DNA of 46,788 nt from Prosthecobacter sp. GTDB lineage: Bacteria; Verrucomicrobiota; Verrucomicrobiia; Verrucomicrobiales; Verrucomicrobiaceae. The notes under the pieces were generated by a model. The model was not told where the DNA came from. It made no database searches and saw only the letters and a program-made list of their open reading frames with translations. Where the stretch lies: assembly GCA_030833205.1 (NCBI GenBank), contig JAURHS010000009.1, positions 1-46,788 on the forward strand, written 5' to 3'. This document shows, in pieces, positions 33,937 to 42,277 of the stretch (position 1 is the first letter of the stretch; the number at the start of each line of letters is the position of its first letter). The position numbers and the translations under genes are program-made.

Positions 33937-34803
33937 ATGAAAAAAGCACTGCAACGAGGCTTCACCCTCATCGAACTCCTGGTGGTGATCACCATCATCG
34001 CGATCCTCGCGAGCTTGGCCGTCCCCACATTCAATGTCATCCAAGACATGGCCAACCAGACCTCCACCAGCAACAACTGCCGGCAGATCATCATGGCCAT
34101 GAAGATTTTCGCCAATGACAACAACAGCATTTACCCTGACACCTACAACAACCCACAGACCGGCGGCATGGCCATCACCTCCAACGACGCCTTCCGTGTG
34201 CTGATTCAGGAGGACATCATTCAGGACGAGCGCATCTTCGGCGCCAAGGCCTCGAAATTTCTTCCCGACGGCAATGTGGGCACTGCCCCCTCCTTCGACA
34301 AAGCATTGCTGGCCGGCGAAAACCACTGGGCTCTGACGCAGGGCCAGACCACCTCCAGCAACGGCATCATGCCGCTGGTGTTTGAAAACCCCATCGCGCC
34401 CGCTTGGCCTCCGCAGTGGAACTGCGACGCCGCTGGCCAGCCCAAGGAAGGTCGCGCCTGGCGCGGAGGCAAGATCATCGTTGGCCGCAACGACAACTCC
34501 GTCAATGTCGAGTCCTTGGCCACCAAGAAGGGGCCGGCAGTCGGTCCCAAGGCCCTCTCTGGCGGCTTTGACATCTTCACCATGGCCAGCCAGAATCAGC
34601 CCCAACAGGTGTTGCAGATTCTGACCACCAACAACGGAAGCGGCGGCGCAATGCAGCCTGGAGCCGTTGCCCCTGGAGGCCTGCCCGGCCTGCCTGGCGC
34701 AGCCCCTGCCAGCGGCCTGCCTGCAGCAGCTCCTGGTGGCCTGCCCGCGCTGCCCGGCGCCCCGCCAGCAGCTGCGGCCCCAGCGCCCGCTCCGGCCAAG
34801 TAA
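33937..34803 (+). CDS. Type IV pilin / type II secretion pseudopilin with Pro/Gly/Ala-rich tail
   Basis: A 288-residue prepilin-like protein. The N-terminus has the class III signal: basic leader MKKALQRG, cleavage after Gly8, then FTLIELLVVITIIAILASLAV with Glu at mature position 5. A globular domain follows with WNCDAAGQPKEGRAWRGGK and the conserved-looking NDNNSIYPD near the N-terminal half. The last 50 residues are low-complexity Pro/Gly/Ala/Leu with GLPGLPG-type repeats. It lacks the DUF1559 H-x9-DG signature. A strong terminator follows the gene. It lies 2.2 kb from the pilus-like operon and could be one of its substrates (inference). The pyrimidine-rich leader ends in CCC before the ATG. 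Confidence 0.88.
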   Translation: MKKALQRGFTLIELLVVITIIAILASLAVPTFNVIQDMANQTSTSNNCRQIIMAMKIFANDNNSIYPDTYNNPQTGGMAITSNDAFRVLIQEDIIQDERIFGAKASKFLPDGNVGTAPSFDKALLAGENHWALTQGQTTSSNGIMPLVFENPIAPAWPPQWNCDAAGQPKEGRAWRGGKIIVGRNDNSVNVESLATKKGPAVGPKALSGGFDIFTMASQNQPQQVLQILTTNNGSGGAMQPGAVAPGGLPGLPGAAPASGLPAAAPGGLPALPGAPPAAAAPAPAPAK

Positions 34804-34833
34804 GGCCAAGCTTGATTTGAAGTCATTCTGATG

Positions 34834-34863
34834 ACGCCGCCAGGCAACCCCTGGCGGCGTTTT
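34834..34863 (+). terminator. Strong intrinsic terminator after the pseudopilin gene
   Basis: ACGCCGCCAGG (34834-34844) pairs perfectly with CCTGGCGGCGT (34850-34860) around CAACC, followed by TTT (34861-34863) and then CTTC. It starts 31 bases after the stop codon, so the pseudopilin is probably a monocistronic, well-expressed unit. Confidence 0.85.
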
Positions 34864-34893
34864 CTTCATCCGCCAAGCCGCCTGCCCTGCCTC

Positions 34894-35475
34894 ATGTCAA
34901 CGCCCACTCCCAATGTTCGCCAACTGCTTCGCCAGTACGACCACGGGCAGATTACGCCGGCGGAATTTCGCCAGCAAATGGCCGCAGTGGCCAAGGAGGT
35001 TCTCGAGGAGATTGAAGCCGACCACCTCAACCCCATGGCCGCCATGGCAGAGAACCTTCAATGCCGCTATGAAGTGGCACGCTTGATGGTTCACCACAGC
35101 GCGCAGGATGTGCGCGACATCCTTGAGGCCCTGGCCCAAGAGGAGCATTGCGCGTCAGCGCGCTTTCTCTGGAATGCCTCGCACCCCCACATCCCGTTGC
35201 ACACTTTTTTCCGCATCCGCAGGCAACCAACCCTGCGGATTCATCGCATTCGCGGCTGCGGCGCATCGGCACTGCGACAGCTCAATCGCACGCAGACAGC
35301 GCAGGGCCCCGATTCAGCTGGGGCGACGCAGCAAAGCCCCACCGAGCCCAACGGCAGCTTTGGGGGAGCCCAAAGCATGGAGGTCGAATTTGAATTCAAT
35401 GGCCATCGGCAGTGGATTCGCCTGCAACGGGACCGCCGCGGCAGATTGAACTTGATCTCTCCATTGCGTGCCTAG
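34894..35475 (+). CDS. Hypothetical protein with SHOCT-like N-terminal helix
   Basis: A 193-residue protein of unknown function. The N-terminal segment QYDHGQITPAEFRQQM resembles a short SHOCT-type helical motif. A helical middle follows (KEVLEEIEADHLNPMAAMAE and RDILEALAQEEHC). The central part is basic (RIRRQPTLRIHRIRG), and a strand-rich C-terminal segment (EVEFEFNGHRQWIRLQRDRRGRL) ends the chain. No signal peptide, so cytoplasmic. The ATG at 34894 lies beyond the upstream terminator; the frame to 34831 would start inside that hairpin. It overlaps no gene and is followed by a secreted protein gene 43 bases downstream. Confidence 0.6.
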   Translation: MSTPTPNVRQLLRQYDHGQITPAEFRQQMAAVAKEVLEEIEADHLNPMAAMAENLQCRYEVARLMVHHSAQDVRDILEALAQEEHCASARFLWNASHPHIPLHTFFRIRRQPTLRIHRIRGCGASALRQLNRTQTAQGPDSAGATQQSPTEPNGSFGGAQSMEVEFEFNGHRQWIRLQRDRRGRLNLISPLRA

Positions 35476-35518
35476 TCTTTGTGAGATTGCGCCCCGAGCC
35501 TGCGTTCCCCCTCCCGCC

Positions 35519-36511
35519 ATGAAACTGCCCCTCCCCGCACTGCTGGCCCTGTGCTGCGCTCCGCTTGCGGCCCAACAGACCCCCAGGCCGCAGGATTCCA
35601 CGAAAACCAAGCTGCCCACTGAGACCGTGGGAAAGGTGCTGAAGACCCTCGAGCAACTCGAGGAAACCATTCTCAACCAGCGCAACAGCACCCTCGGCGC
35701 TGTGATCGCGAAATTGGCCGAGGCCTCGGGCAGCAATCAAGCCGCCGCGAAATTCTTTGCGGACTGCGATCTTCTGGTCAACGCCGAACGCAAGGACATG
35801 AGCAAGGCAGAGGCACGGGCACGCGCTGAACAGGTGGAGCGCAGCCTGGAACAGCAGCGCAATAAAAAGGGCGGAGGCTCCGCCAATGGCAACGAGGAAA
35901 CTGGCGACCCCGCCCTGGGAATTCGGCTTGGCCTTCGCTACCTGATGCTCACGCTTGAGGCTCACGAGACCAAGGACGAGGACTTTGAAAAGATGGTTCC
36001 CAAATTGCAGGCCTACCTGCAGGACTTGGTCGCGGCGGCCCCACAACTCAAGGGGCGAGCCTTTGGCATGTTGCAGCGATCTGCAGGTGCCGCCAGCCCT
36101 GTTGTCGAGGCCTACCAGCTCAAAAGCTACCTCAAACGCGACCAGTGGAGCAGTGACCCCGCCCAAATTGGCCCCATGTACGAGCAGACCCTGTTCAAGG
36201 CCGCCAAACCTGAGCAGTTGGCCGGCCTGTGGGATCTGCGCCTGCAACAGGAAGCCGCTTGGATCAAGGGCTTGCGCAGCGAGGCAGAGCACACGCTCTG
36301 GCTGCAGCAGGAGTTGCCCACCTTGCGCTGGAGCCGCGGTCTCAGCCTCTACGAGGCCACACCAGATACCGTCAACGCCCTGGCCTCGCTGCTCAAGGTC
36401 ATTCAAGAGTTCCCCGCCCATCCCACTGCGCCGGAGTGGGTCAGCACCCTGCGCAAGCTGATCAATGAATCCGCTGAGGTGCCAGTTTCCGAAGCCGCTG
36501 CAAAACCCTGA
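35519..36511 (+). CDS. Hypothetical secreted protein, helical
   Basis: A 330-residue exported protein with a signal peptide ([20 protein letters not shown]). It is mostly alpha-helical and charged, with a segment rich in Ala/Glu/Arg ([21 protein letters not shown]) and a Gly/Asn linker (about 119-128). No catalytic motif or family is recognised. A tetratricopeptide-like or coiled-coil adaptor is possible but not demonstrated. The ATG at 35519 follows CTCCCGCC, one of the C/U-rich leaders in this window. tatA begins 50 bases after its stop on the same strand. Confidence 0.6.
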   Translation: MKLPLPALLALCCAPLAAQQTPRPQDSTKTKLPTETVGKVLKTLEQLEETILNQRNSTLGAVIAKLAEASGSNQAAAKFFADCDLLVNAERKDMSKAEARARAEQVERSLEQQRNKKGGGSANGNEETGDPALGIRLGLRYLMLTLEAHETKDEDFEKMVPKLQAYLQDLVAAAPQLKGRAFGMLQRSAGAASPVVEAYQLKSYLKRDQWSSDPAQIGPMYEQTLFKAAKPEQLAGLWDLRLQQEAAWIKGLRSEAEHTLWLQQELPTLRWSRGLSLYEATPDTVNALASLLKVIQEFPAHPTAPEWVSTLRKLINESAEVPVSEAAAKP

Positions 36512-36560
36512 CCCTCGCTCTGGCACTTGCAAAGCTCAACGCCCCGATCCATTTTACCCC

Positions 36561-36824
36561 ATGAACGCACCCGCCTCGCTTGCCATGTTCGGCCCCCTGG
36601 GCACCCCGGAGCTGATCATCATCGCCATTTTGGTTCTGGTGCTCTTTGGCGCCAAAAAACTCCCCACATTTGCCCGGAGTCTGGGCAAGAGCATGGGAGA
36701 ATTCAAGAAGGCGCGCGAGGAATTCGAACGCGAGCTGCACACCGCACAGGACGAGGCGGAGCGCCCGCAAATCCCCCAGAGCGTCGAGCGCCGTGAGCCC
36801 AGCGCCACCCAGGACCGCGTCTAA
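36561..36824 (+). CDS. tatA: Sec-independent translocase subunit TatA
   Basis: An 87-residue TatA/TatE-type protein: short periplasmic N-terminus, one membrane helix (about residues 17-30, [13 protein letters not shown]), the FGAKKLP hinge motif, then an amphipathic helix ([22 protein letters not shown]) and a polar tail. TatA forms the pore or membrane-thinning component of the twin-arginine system. No tatB or tatC is seen beside it. Several likely Tat substrates are in the window: both DUF1501 proteins and the metallophosphoesterase. The ATG at 36561 follows the leader CATTTTACCCC. Confidence 0.92.
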   Translation: MNAPASLAMFGPLGTPELIIIAILVLVLFGAKKLPTFARSLGKSMGEFKKAREEFERELHTAQDEAERPQIPQSVERREPSATQDRV

Positions 36825-36855
36825 CCATCGCGCCTCCAACCTCAGAACCGCAACA

Positions 36856-37746
36856 CTGCCGTTCTGCAGACTTTCGCTGGTGCTCTCGTGGCTCTGGCTT
36901 TGCCAGCCACTGTCGGCTCTCTGGGTCTGCAGCTACAACCTTCACAATTGGCTGAGTCAAACCCAGCGGGGCTCGGCCCTACCATTGACCAAGCCTGAGC
37001 GTGAGAAACAGGTCGCAGTGCGCCTGCTTGTCAGTCTCCATCCCGATGTGCTCTGCGTCAGCGAAATCGGCGCTGAATCTGAGGTTGATGACCTTCAGCT
37101 GCGGCTCAAGACCGCTGGTCTGGACTTGCCACACCGGCATGCAGTTGGTGGTTCCGACCCCATGCGCCGCCTCGCGGTTCTCTCCAGGTTGCCACTGACC
37201 GCCCAGCCACCAGCAGCGGAACTTTCCTACCGACTCGATGGACGGACCATGAGTGTCCAGCGCGGTTTTTTGGATGTGGAGGTGCTCGTCTCGAAGAACT
37301 TTTCTTTCCGCCTGATGGCCGCTCACCTGAAGTCCATGAGGGAGGTCGAAGATGGAGATCAGGACTTGATGCGGCGCCACGAGGCCAGGCTGTTGCGCAA
37401 GCACTTGGACGCCTCACTGCAACCCTCGAACTCCACTCGCCTGCTGTGCGTGGGCGATCTCAATGATCACCTCAACTCCCCAACCCTGCGGACCCTGATC
37501 GGCAGGGGCGGCTCCCATCCTCTCTGGCTTCTGAATCCTGTGGATCAGCGGGGCGAGGGCTGGACCCACTACTGGAGGGCTGCTGGTGTCTACTCACGGC
37601 TTGACTACGCATTGGCAAGCCCAACACTCAAGCCCCTGATCAAGGGATGCCACATCCCCGATGATCGCGAATGGATGGAGGCCAGCGACCACCGGCCGCT
37701 GCTGATCGAGATTCAGGAACCCAACTCCTCAGGGGCCGACCCCTGA
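36856..37746 (+). CDS. Endonuclease/exonuclease/phosphatase-family secreted protein (non-ATG start)
   Basis: An EEP-superfamily protein of about 296 residues. Family marks are SYNLHN (first strand), LCVSEIG (metal-binding Glu), AHLKS, CVGDLNDH (catalytic Asp-x-Asn) and the terminal SDHRP. The domain begins right after a hydrophobic segment (LSLVLSWLWLCQPLSALW), which looks like a signal peptide. No ATG exists between the tatA stop (36824) and that segment; the in-frame ATG at 36646 is inside tatA and would add a basic non-homologous tail. I placed the start at CTG 36856; GTG 36880 is an alternative. Substrate (DNA, RNA or phosphoester) unknown. Its stop is 3 bases from the convergent nucleotidyltransferase stop. 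Confidence 0.78.
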   Translation: MPFCRLSLVLSWLWLCQPLSALWVCSYNLHNWLSQTQRGSALPLTKPEREKQVAVRLLVSLHPDVLCVSEIGAESEVDDLQLRLKTAGLDLPHRHAVGGSDPMRRLAVLSRLPLTAQPPAAELSYRLDGRTMSVQRGFLDVEVLVSKNFSFRLMAAHLKSMREVEDGDQDLMRRHEARLLRKHLDASLQPSNSTRLLCVGDLNDHLNSPTLRTLIGRGGSHPLWLLNPVDQRGEGWTHYWRAAGVYSRLDYALASPTLKPLIKGCHIPDDREWMEASDHRPLLIEIQEPNSSGADP

Positions 37747-37749
37747 ATC

Positions 37750-38661
37750 TCAGGCCCAGAGGTTGGCTGGATACGCCCCGCTGCGAACCAACGAAGCGAT
37801 TGCCGCGACCACATCTGCCTTGTCCTCGGGGTAAGTCACCCCAAACCAAGAATCATTGGACTCCAGTACGCGCACCTGGGCCTTGCCCGATTGAATCAGC
37901 GCATCAACCTCCTTGGGCACATAACATTCGGCCTTGAGATCACTACCCTGCTGCTGCAAAAAGCGAAGGAAGGCAGCCCTGAGTTGAGGGAAAATTTGAG
38001 GAGTGAAGCCGAAGAAATTCATCGAGACCACCTCGTCTCCCGTCAGCGGCAATGCGGGTTCAGTCTCCCGATTTTCAGCGCCACCCTGCGGCAGCTTGAA
38101 GATCTTGGTCATCTCAGTGACTGAGGACAACATGCGCTGCGAGTCGCAGGTGCAAACCCCACGGGCCACACTGCCGTGCTCCGAAAGCGTGTTGCGCAAG
38201 TAATACCCAACCATCGAGTACTGATCCGGGCCCTGCTCGGGACGCGGCCGCCTCAAGTCCTCTGCCATCTGCGCGAAGGCATCTCGGCCATAAAAATCGT
38301 CGGCGTTGATCATCAGGAATGGCTCGTGCACCACGGATTGCGCAGCCAACACCGCGTGTGCGGTTCCCCACGGCTTGGTGCGTCCCTCGGGCACTTCAAA
38401 CCCTGCCGGCAGGTCCTGAATGTCCTGAAAGGCGTAGGCCACCTCAATGCGGCCAGCAAACCGAGCTCCGATCTGCTCGCGAAACTGCGTTTCAAAATCC
38501 CTTCGAATCACAAACACCACCTTGCCGAAGCCAGCCCGAATGGCGTCATAAACCGAGTAGTCCAACACCACCTCGCCACTGGGGCCCATGGCGTCGAGTT
38601 GCTTCAGGCCGCCGTAACGACTACCCATTCCGGCAGCCAAAATAAGAAGAGTGGGTTTCAT
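37750..38661 (-). CDS. Nucleotidyltransferase family protein (NTP transferase)
   Basis: A 303-residue sugar-nucleotidyltransferase-like protein. The Rossmann-like nucleotide-binding start LAAGMGSRYGGLKQLDAMGP has the family G-x-G-S/T-R motif and the conserved Lys. The metal-binding Asp pair appears in INADDFYG, and GTAHAVLAA matches the typical G-T-A block. Such enzymes activate sugar 1-phosphates; the sugar here is unknown. It has no obvious partner, although the UDP-xylose-type gene 5 kb away points to surface glycan synthesis in this area. Confidence 0.88.
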   Translation of the reverse strand: MKPTLLILAAGMGSRYGGLKQLDAMGPSGEVVLDYSVYDAIRAGFGKVVFVIRRDFETQFREQIGARFAGRIEVAYAFQDIQDLPAGFEVPEGRTKPWGTAHAVLAAQSVVHEPFLMINADDFYGRDAFAQMAEDLRRPRPEQGPDQYSMVGYYLRNTLSEHGSVARGVCTCDSQRMLSSVTEMTKIFKLPQGGAENRETEPALPLTGDEVVSMNFFGFTPQIFPQLRAAFLRFLQQQGSDLKAECYVPKEVDALIQSGKAQVRVLESNDSWFGVTYPEDKADVVAAIASLVRSGAYPANLWA

Positions 38662-38799
38662 GGGGTAACTGGGTGAAGCAAACAGGGGGAGCTCGGCGCC
38701 GTCAACCCACTCGAAGCAAAACCACTCAAAAAATCAAAACCTGCAACCCGAGGGCCTCTACAGTCGTTTTTTCGCAGCCGTCCGCTCGCTTTCTCCACC

Positions 38800-39816
38800 A
38801 TGAAACTCGCCCTCACCAGCCTCCTGACCCTCGCAGCCTCCACTGCCGCCTTGCACGCTGATGCGCTCTCGGACTCCTACCTGGCCATGTTCAGGCCCCT
38901 GCCCTCTGAGGCACCGAGCCCGCAGAACGAGCTGAGCCAGGCCCGCATTGACCTCGGCCGCATGCTGTATTTTGACAACCGCCTCTCCAAGGGCAGCAAA
39001 ATCAGCTGCAACTCCTGCCACATGCTGGAGCGCTACGGCCAGGACAACCTTCCCTTCTCTCCAGGGCATGATGGCAAGCTTGGCGGCCGCAGTTCACCGA
39101 GCACCTTCAACGCTGCATTGCATCTGGCTCAGTTCTGGGATGGCCGTGCTCCAAGCGTCGAGGAGCAAGCCAAGGGGCCCGTCCTCAACCCCATCGAAAT
39201 GGGCGTCCCTGATGCCGCCACCGCGGTCGCATTGCTGAAGTCCATCCCCGGTTATGTTGAAGCCTTCAAGGCCGCGTTTCCCGGTGAGGCTGATCCAGTG
39301 ACCTATGACAACTTCGGCAAGGCAGTTGGGGCCTTTGAGCGCAAGCTCGTAACCCCTTCCCGCTGGGACGATTACCTCAAGGGCGATAAGAACGCCTTGA
39401 GTGCTGCCGAGCTCAAGGGCTATGAAACCTTCGCCAAGGTGGGCTGTGCCACCTGCCACAACGGTTCGGCGGTTGGAGGTGCCATGTATCAGAAATTGGG
39501 CTTGGTGAAGGCTTGGCCTGATCTCAAGGACAACGGGCGCATGGACGCCACGAAGCAGGAGAGCGACAAGCACATGTTCAAGGTGGCCAGCCTTCGCAAT
39601 GTCACGGAAACCGCACCGTACCTCCACGATGGCTCGGTCAAGACTCTTGAGCAGATGGTGTCCATGATGGGCGAATACCAGCTGGGCAAAAAGCTCAGCG
39701 ATGAGGAAGTCACCAGCATCATTACCTTCCTCAAGGCACTCAAAGGCGACTTGCCGAAGGCCTACATTGCCAAGCCTGCGTTGCCTGCTGACGGCCCCAA
39801 CACGCCAAAGATCTGA
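38800..39816 (+). CDS. Di-haem cytochrome c peroxidase (CcpA/MauG family)
   Basis: A 338-residue periplasmic protein with a signal peptide (ending near LHADA, residue 22) and two c-type haem sites: C70-N-S-C73-H74 (high-potential or peroxidatic end) and C216-A-T-C219-H220. The N-terminal LGRMLYFDNRLS and the central SSPSTFNAAL and QFWDGRA blocks are standard for bacterial CcpA. The C-terminal NVTETAPYLHDGSVKTLEQMV motif closes the second haem domain. It reduces hydrogen peroxide using electrons from small cytochromes. The start follows a CTTTCTCCACC leader, and a strong terminator follows the gene, so it is probably a single-gene unit. MauG-like activity is a less likely alternative. Confidence 0.93.
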   Translation: MKLALTSLLTLAASTAALHADALSDSYLAMFRPLPSEAPSPQNELSQARIDLGRMLYFDNRLSKGSKISCNSCHMLERYGQDNLPFSPGHDGKLGGRSSPSTFNAALHLAQFWDGRAPSVEEQAKGPVLNPIEMGVPDAATAVALLKSIPGYVEAFKAAFPGEADPVTYDNFGKAVGAFERKLVTPSRWDDYLKGDKNALSAAELKGYETFAKVGCATCHNGSAVGGAMYQKLGLVKAWPDLKDNGRMDATKQESDKHMFKVASLRNVTETAPYLHDGSVKTLEQMVSMMGEYQLGKKLSDEEVTSIITFLKALKGDLPKAYIAKPALPADGPNTPKI

Positions 39817-39846
39817 GCGGATTGCGCCGTCCAGCGTGACCAGCCC

Positions 39847-39877
39847 AAAGGCCCTCCTTGATCGGAGGGCCTTTTTT
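39847..39877 (+). terminator. Intrinsic terminator after the cytochrome c peroxidase gene
   Basis: AAAGGCCCTCC (39847-39857) pairs with GGAGGGCCTTT (39864-39874) around TTGATC, then T-run to 39877. The flanking A/T runs mean it could also serve the rhodanese gene converging from the right (stop 39907). Confidence 0.85.
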
Positions 39878-39906
39878 CTTCACCCCAGCCTCGCAACCCA
39901 AATGGC

Positions 39907-40344
39907 TCAGGGCCTGCCCTGCCGTTGCCAGGCCGAGTAGCCGCCGCGAAGAATGTAGCACTCGTCAATGGGGACCATCTGCAACAGGCGCTCGCGAATG
40001 CGTCGGCTGGTCTCGCAACGCAATCCGTCACAATAAACAATCACTGGGCGCTCCGCCTTCTGCAGCACATCGAGAATGGCGAGCAGATCCTCGTCGAAAT
40101 TGGCCTCACCCAGAGGCAGGGCGCCCTCGATGTGGGCCGCCTCGTAAGCCGAGCGAGGTCTGGCATCAAGCCAAAGCACACCCCCAGGCCAACGCAAACG
40201 CACCTGGGCCGCGTCCACCTCATCACGGGCCGGCGCTGCCTGAACCCGATACCAGGACGGCGCGCGAGGATGCCAGATGGCGCTGCCCACCGCACCAGCC
40301 GCCGCCAAGGCAGCGATGCAGATCATTTCCCTCCCTGCCCTCAT
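39907..40344 (-). CDS. Membrane-anchored rhodanese-like protein
   Basis: A 145-residue single-domain rhodanese. The active-site cysteine is C105 in VYCDGLRCETS, and LDARPRSAYEAAHIEGALPL matches the CH2A-type opening. A short hydrophobic N-terminus (ICIAALAAAGAVGSAIW) suggests export or membrane anchoring, so it may act on sulfur transfer or thiol redox in the periplasm. Its ATG overlaps the DUF1573 stop (ATGA), so the two are co-translated. The function of this DUF1573-rhodanese pair is unknown; sulfur relay to an exported partner is a guess. Confidence 0.88.
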   Translation of the reverse strand: MRAGREMICIAALAAAGAVGSAIWHPRAPSWYRVQAAPARDEVDAAQVRLRWPGGVLWLDARPRSAYEAAHIEGALPLGEANFDEDLLAILDVLQKAERPVIVYCDGLRCETSRRIRERLLQMVPIDECYILRGGYSAWQRQGRP

Positions 40345-41018
40345 GGCGATTGCACCCCGCGCAGCACCGAAAAGAAAGCCATCTGGCTTCGATAGCGTCG
40401 AATACTGCTGTTGGTTTGAATCTTGATCGCCCCGAGCATCACCTCGGCAGTGCTGCGGGGTTTCATGGTCACTTCATATTCTCGACCCGGCACCACCTCC
40501 TTGAGTGTGTATTGCATCGCTTCGCGGGTGGAACTCAAGCTGGTGATGGTGATGGGCTCATCGCCGTTGATGGTGACTTTCGTGACCTTGGCCTCTGCGG
40601 GCCCATCAATGGACCACTCCTGAGTCTTTGGCTTGATGGTAATCAGCTCGGGAACCTCGATGGCAAAGGTGACCACCCATTCCGGCTGCGCAGGATCATC
40701 AGTGCGCATATGAAGGGTTTTCTCGAAGCGCCCGCTGAAACTGGAAAGACTGAAGTCTGCCTTGCCCTTGCCCTTCTCACCGGGCTGATACACCGCCTTG
40801 TCCAATGAGGCGCTCAGGCAACTGCAGGTGCTTTGAATCTCCAAAACCTTGACCGGTTTGCTGCCGCGATTCTCAAACACGAACTCCGTGCTGAAGGTCT
40901 CATCGGAGGCCTTGGGGCGCAGCTCGATGATGGGCTGCGGGGTGGCCAATTCAGCCGCAGCGGGGGAACCAAGCACAAGCGCCAGCAGCAGCGATCGAAG
41001 GGAAGGATTGCAGGACAT
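40341..41018 (-). CDS. DUF1573 family secreted protein
   Basis: A 225-residue protein with a signal peptide and the DUF1573 beta-sandwich pattern. FENRGSKPVKVLEIQSTCSC (C-x-C near residue 66) is the usual hallmark, followed by YQPGEKGKGKADF. A second Ig-like region occupies about residues 115-215 (IKPKTQEWSIDG... to TNSSIRR). Such proteins are common and uncharacterised in Planctomycetes, Verrucomicrobia and Bacteroidetes. The ATG at 41018 is preferred to 41036 or 41075 because it gives a compact signal peptide (SLRSLLLALVLGSPAAA). It is co-translated with the rhodanese through an ATGA overlap. Confidence 0.88.
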   Translation of the reverse strand: MSCNPSLRSLLLALVLGSPAAAELATPQPIIELRPKASDETFSTEFVFENRGSKPVKVLEIQSTCSCLSASLDKAVYQPGEKGKGKADFSLSSFSGRFEKTLHMRTDDPAQPEWVVTFAIEVPELITIKPKTQEWSIDGPAEAKVTKVTINGDEPITITSLSSTREAMQYTLKEVVPGREYEVTMKPRSTAEVMLGAIKIQTNSSIRRYRSQMAFFSVLRGVQSP

Positions 41019-41071
41019 GGAGGGCGGTTTCGGCATGTGGCCAGGAAGCCTGCTTAAAAAAGCGGCAAGCC

Positions 41072-42190
41072 TCAAGCAAAGCCTTTCTGAGGTGCCGTGG
41101 ATTTTTTGCTCGGCGCCTTGCCACGGCCGCCAGGAAGTGGCTCCTCTTGAAGGATCCGATCCTGCGGCAAGGCTGGCGCTGGGGCCTTGGCCTTTGCCTC
41201 CGGCTCGGTGTAGGCGGACTGCTCCTGATAGAGCTTGAGGCGCGACTGAAACTCGCCCTGCAGCGTGCCGCGCTCCTGGGCTGGCAACTCCTTGTCCTGA
41301 GCCATGAGCTCCATCGCCTTTTTCTGCCAGATCACCGCCCCGAGGAAATCACCCTGTCGGGCGAGACAGGCGGCCTTGGTGTCATACATTTCATATGGCT
41401 GCGACTCCCCTGCCTCATCCATGAGACGAATCGCGCGATTGGCCTCAGCGAGCGCGCGCGAGGCATCGTGCATGGACTCGTCAGGGCAGGTGGCCAGGAA
41501 CCAGGCCAGATTGTTGGCAGCCCAAGGGTCCTCACTGCGAGCCGCTCTCTGGTACCAAGCCCCGGCGCGGCGGAAGTCCAGAGGCACCCCATTGCCCGTG
41601 TAGTACAAATGGGCGAGGCGAGTCATGGCCTGCACCCATTGCTGATTGGCGGCGCGCAGGTACCACAGCGCGGCCTTGGCGGGATCGGCCTTCACCCCAC
41701 CCTGCCCCATCTCGTACTTCACGGCCAAGGCGGTCTGCGCCTGGGCGTGTTGTTGGTCCGCAGCGCGCTGCAGCCACTCCAAAGCCTTGGCCTCGTCCTT
41801 GGCCACACCGCGACCCGTGTCATAAGCCACCGCGACGGCAAACTGCGCTGGTGCGAACCCGTGCTGCGCGCTGCGACGGTACCATTGCACCGCCTTGCCC
41901 TCATCTCGCGGCACCCCAAGACCGTCTTCATAAACCGAACCCATGACATACTGGGCACGCAGATGCTCGGCTTCTGCGGCGCTCAGCACCCACTTGCGCC
42001 CCTGCTCCAAATCCTTGGTGACACCCTCGCCAGTCAACAGCCGCAGCCCCAATTCGAACTGCGCGTCTGAGTCACCCCGGTCTGCCCACAAACGCAAATT
42101 TTCCACCCCGGGACCTGCGGACTGAGCCCGCAGCGCAGGCGCCAGGGACATGCCAAGCAGGAAGGCAACCATAAGCCAGACAGCATTCAT
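41072..42190 (-). CDS. Sel1-repeat secreted protein
   Basis: A 372-residue exported protein with a signal peptide (MNAVWLMVAFLLGMSLAPALRAQ) and about six Sel1-type helical repeats of about 36 residues (about 30-250; for example ALEWLQRAADQQHAQAQTAL and AGAWYQRAARSEDPWAANNL). Two further TPR-like helices (about 255-310) and a Lys/Ala/Pro-rich tail follow. Sel1 repeats usually mediate protein-protein contacts, so it is probably a scaffold in the envelope. The ATG at 42190 was chosen over the longer frame, which gives no signal peptide. It is on the same strand as its DUF1573 neighbour (53 bases) and the next upstream gene (87 bases). Confidence 0.88.
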   Translation of the reverse strand: MNAVWLMVAFLLGMSLAPALRAQSAGPGVENLRLWADRGDSDAQFELGLRLLTGEGVTKDLEQGRKWVLSAAEAEHLRAQYVMGSVYEDGLGVPRDEGKAVQWYRRSAQHGFAPAQFAVAVAYDTGRGVAKDEAKALEWLQRAADQQHAQAQTALAVKYEMGQGGVKADPAKAALWYLRAANQQWVQAMTRLAHLYYTGNGVPLDFRRAGAWYQRAARSEDPWAANNLAWFLATCPDESMHDASRALAEANRAIRLMDEAGESQPYEMYDTKAACLARQGDFLGAVIWQKKAMELMAQDKELPAQERGTLQGEFQSRLKLYQEQSAYTEPEAKAKAPAPALPQDRILQEEPLPGGRGKAPSKKSTAPQKGFA

Positions 42191-42277
42191 CTCGGCTAGG
42201 ATACGCGCCTGACCTCTTGTCGCACACAGAAAAACCGCAGATTCCAAAGCCCCAGCGCTGCCCCCAGAGGGCACACC

